5,741 nt of DNA from Anaerolineae bacterium. GTDB taxonomy: Bacteria; Chloroflexota; Anaerolineae; B4-G1; SLSP01. The stretch covers positions 1 through 5,741 of the forward strand of contig JAIOSN010000196.1 of NCBI GenBank assembly GCA_021107605.1, in the 5' to 3' direction. This document shows positions 5,128 through 5,741 of the stretch, in pieces. Numbering within the stretch: the stretch's first letter is position 1; each line of letters opens with the position of its first letter. The notes under the pieces are model-generated. The model saw only the letters and a program-made list of their open reading frames with translations, searched no databases and was not told the DNA's origin. The position numbers and the translations under genes were made by a program.

Positions 5128-5412
5128 ATGTATGGTATTGAATTTACCCCAGATGCACTTGAAGACCTGAAAGCATTTAGAAAATTCGAGCAACAAAAAA
5201 TCATTTCAGGTGTTGATGCTCAACTCCAGGACGAACCAGCACTAGCGCTTGAGGAATGGCAAGGGTTTGAAATTGGGGATAGTGATGATTTTGAGCAGGA
5301 AGTGCAAGCCACAATAGCCAATCAGGAATTGTTGACATTTTTGGTCGCGCATCGGAGTAACGCCCCCCGAGTCCCGCTAGCCGAGGTGAAGAAACAGTTG
5401 GGGCTTAATTGA
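5128..5412 (+). CDS. Small ORF: RelE/ParE-like N-terminus joined to an antitoxin-like tail (possible fused or decayed TA module)
   Basis: The predicted product is 94 aa and lacks a signal peptide or membrane segment. Residues 1-40 (MYGIEFTPDALEDLKAFRKF, then EQQKIISGVDAQLQDEPAL) read like the start of RelE/ParE-superfamily toxins: first beta strand plus two helices. From about residue 42 the expected toxin core is absent, including the basic segment and the later IGxFRVFYDV-type strands with the catalytic C-terminus. Instead there is an acidic stretch (FEIGDSDDFEQEVQ), then NQELLTFLVAHRS and a final VPLAEVKKQLGLN. That ending resembles the C-terminal tail of Phd/RelB-type antitoxins. The simplest inference is an in-frame deletion that fused toxin and antitoxin genes, leaving an inactive or purely regulatory protein. 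An unrelated small protein is possible. A good Shine-Dalgarno suggests it is still translated. The next gene starts 16 nt downstream. Confidence 0.6.
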   Translation: MYGIEFTPDALEDLKAFRKFEQQKIISGVDAQLQDEPALALEEWQGFEIGDSDDFEQEVQATIANQELLTFLVAHRSNAPRVPLAEVKKQLGLN

Positions 5413-5428
5413 TGTAGAAGGAACGTTT

Positions 5429-5741
5429 ATGGGTACTCAAAAAACACGCCAAGAACCAAGCCAACTCGTCGCGTTACTTCCCGGAGGAGATATTGAAGCT
5501 CTGGCCGAGACGATGGTCGCGTTTGCCAACGCGGATGGCGGGACTCTCTACGTTGGCGTAGCTGAGAATGGCCATCCGACCGGGGAGGTTTTCCCGGAGG
5601 AGTTCAATGCCGTGGTGCACCAAGCCGAGTACCTCTGCCGGCCCCCCATCCCAGTTGATTGGAGCCAGATGGAAGCCGGCGGAGCTTTTATCTTCGCCGG
5701 GCGGTTCCAGCGCAGCCCTGAATTGCACGCGCTGGCCGATG
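5429..5741 (+). CDS. Schlafen/AlbA_2-type ATP-binding domain protein, N-terminal part (runs off the window)
   Basis: The first 104 codons are visible and the frame is open at the window end. ATG 5429 is preceded by AAGGA with 6-nt spacing. Residues 23-44 (E-LAETMVAFANADGGTLYVGV) and the following glycine-containing turn (ENGHPTG) are the hallmark of the AlbA_2/Schlafen divergent-AAA domain: helix, then AFAN-x-DGG, then strand. FAGRFQRSPELHALAD (about 89-104) fits the later strand and loop of that domain. Members are often annotated as putative transcriptional regulators or ATP/nucleic-acid-binding proteins with a C-terminal winged helix, which would lie beyond the window. The gene follows the toxin-like ORF by 16 nt, so co-transcription is likely. 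The specific function is unknown. Confidence 0.8.
   Translation, partial: MGTQKTRQEPSQLVALLPGGDIEALAETMVAFANADGGTLYVGVAENGHPTGEVFPEEFNAVVHQAEYLCRPPIPVDWSQMEAGGAFIFAGRFQRSPELHALAD

Overview
The window looks like bacterial chromosome with moderate to high GC genes and unusually repeat-rich spacers. No marker gives a firm taxonomic placement. A Chloroflexota-type genome (Anaerolineae or relatives) is my best guess. It rests on the Gram-positive-like GyrA quinolone pocket (Ser92/Glu96), a TTG start after a strong Shine-Dalgarno sequence, an orphan lipoprotein HlyD adaptor, and spacers full of short perfect palindromes and 7-nt tandem repeats. This is inference from general familiarity and not from a database comparison.

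Layout, all on the + strand. (1) 107-1297 encodes a lipoprotein-type HlyD/RND-like periplasmic adaptor subunit of an efflux pump; no ABC or permease gene follows it here. (2) 1298-1684 is a 387-nt repeat-laden spacer. It ends in a good sigma70-type promoter (1647-1674) that drives a lone tRNA-Val(CAC) gene (1685-1758), which is closed by a strong intrinsic terminator (1771-1809). (3) 1810-2331 is another gene-free repeat region. It holds a second copy of the dispersed element seen before the tRNA and a dense cluster of five consecutive hairpins (2074-2211) that could fold into one multibranched structure. (4) A consensus -10 box and a GGAGG ribosome-binding site lead into a complete gyrA (2385-4856, TTG start, 823 aa). 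(5) 4857-5127 is a spacer with a heptamer repeat and a second, smaller palindrome cluster. (6) 5128-5412 is a small ORF that looks like a RelE/ParE-like toxin N-terminus joined to an antitoxin-like C-terminal tail. (7) 16 nt later a Schlafen/AlbA_2-type ATP-binding-domain gene starts (5429) and runs off the window.

The efflux adaptor, the tRNA and gyrA appear to be independent transcription units. The last two genes are close enough to be co-transcribed and have the flavour of an accessory or defence-type neighbourhood. The most interesting features are not the housekeeping genes. They are the hairpin clusters flanking gyrA, the repeat copies flanking the tRNA, and the apparently chimeric toxin-antitoxin ORF.
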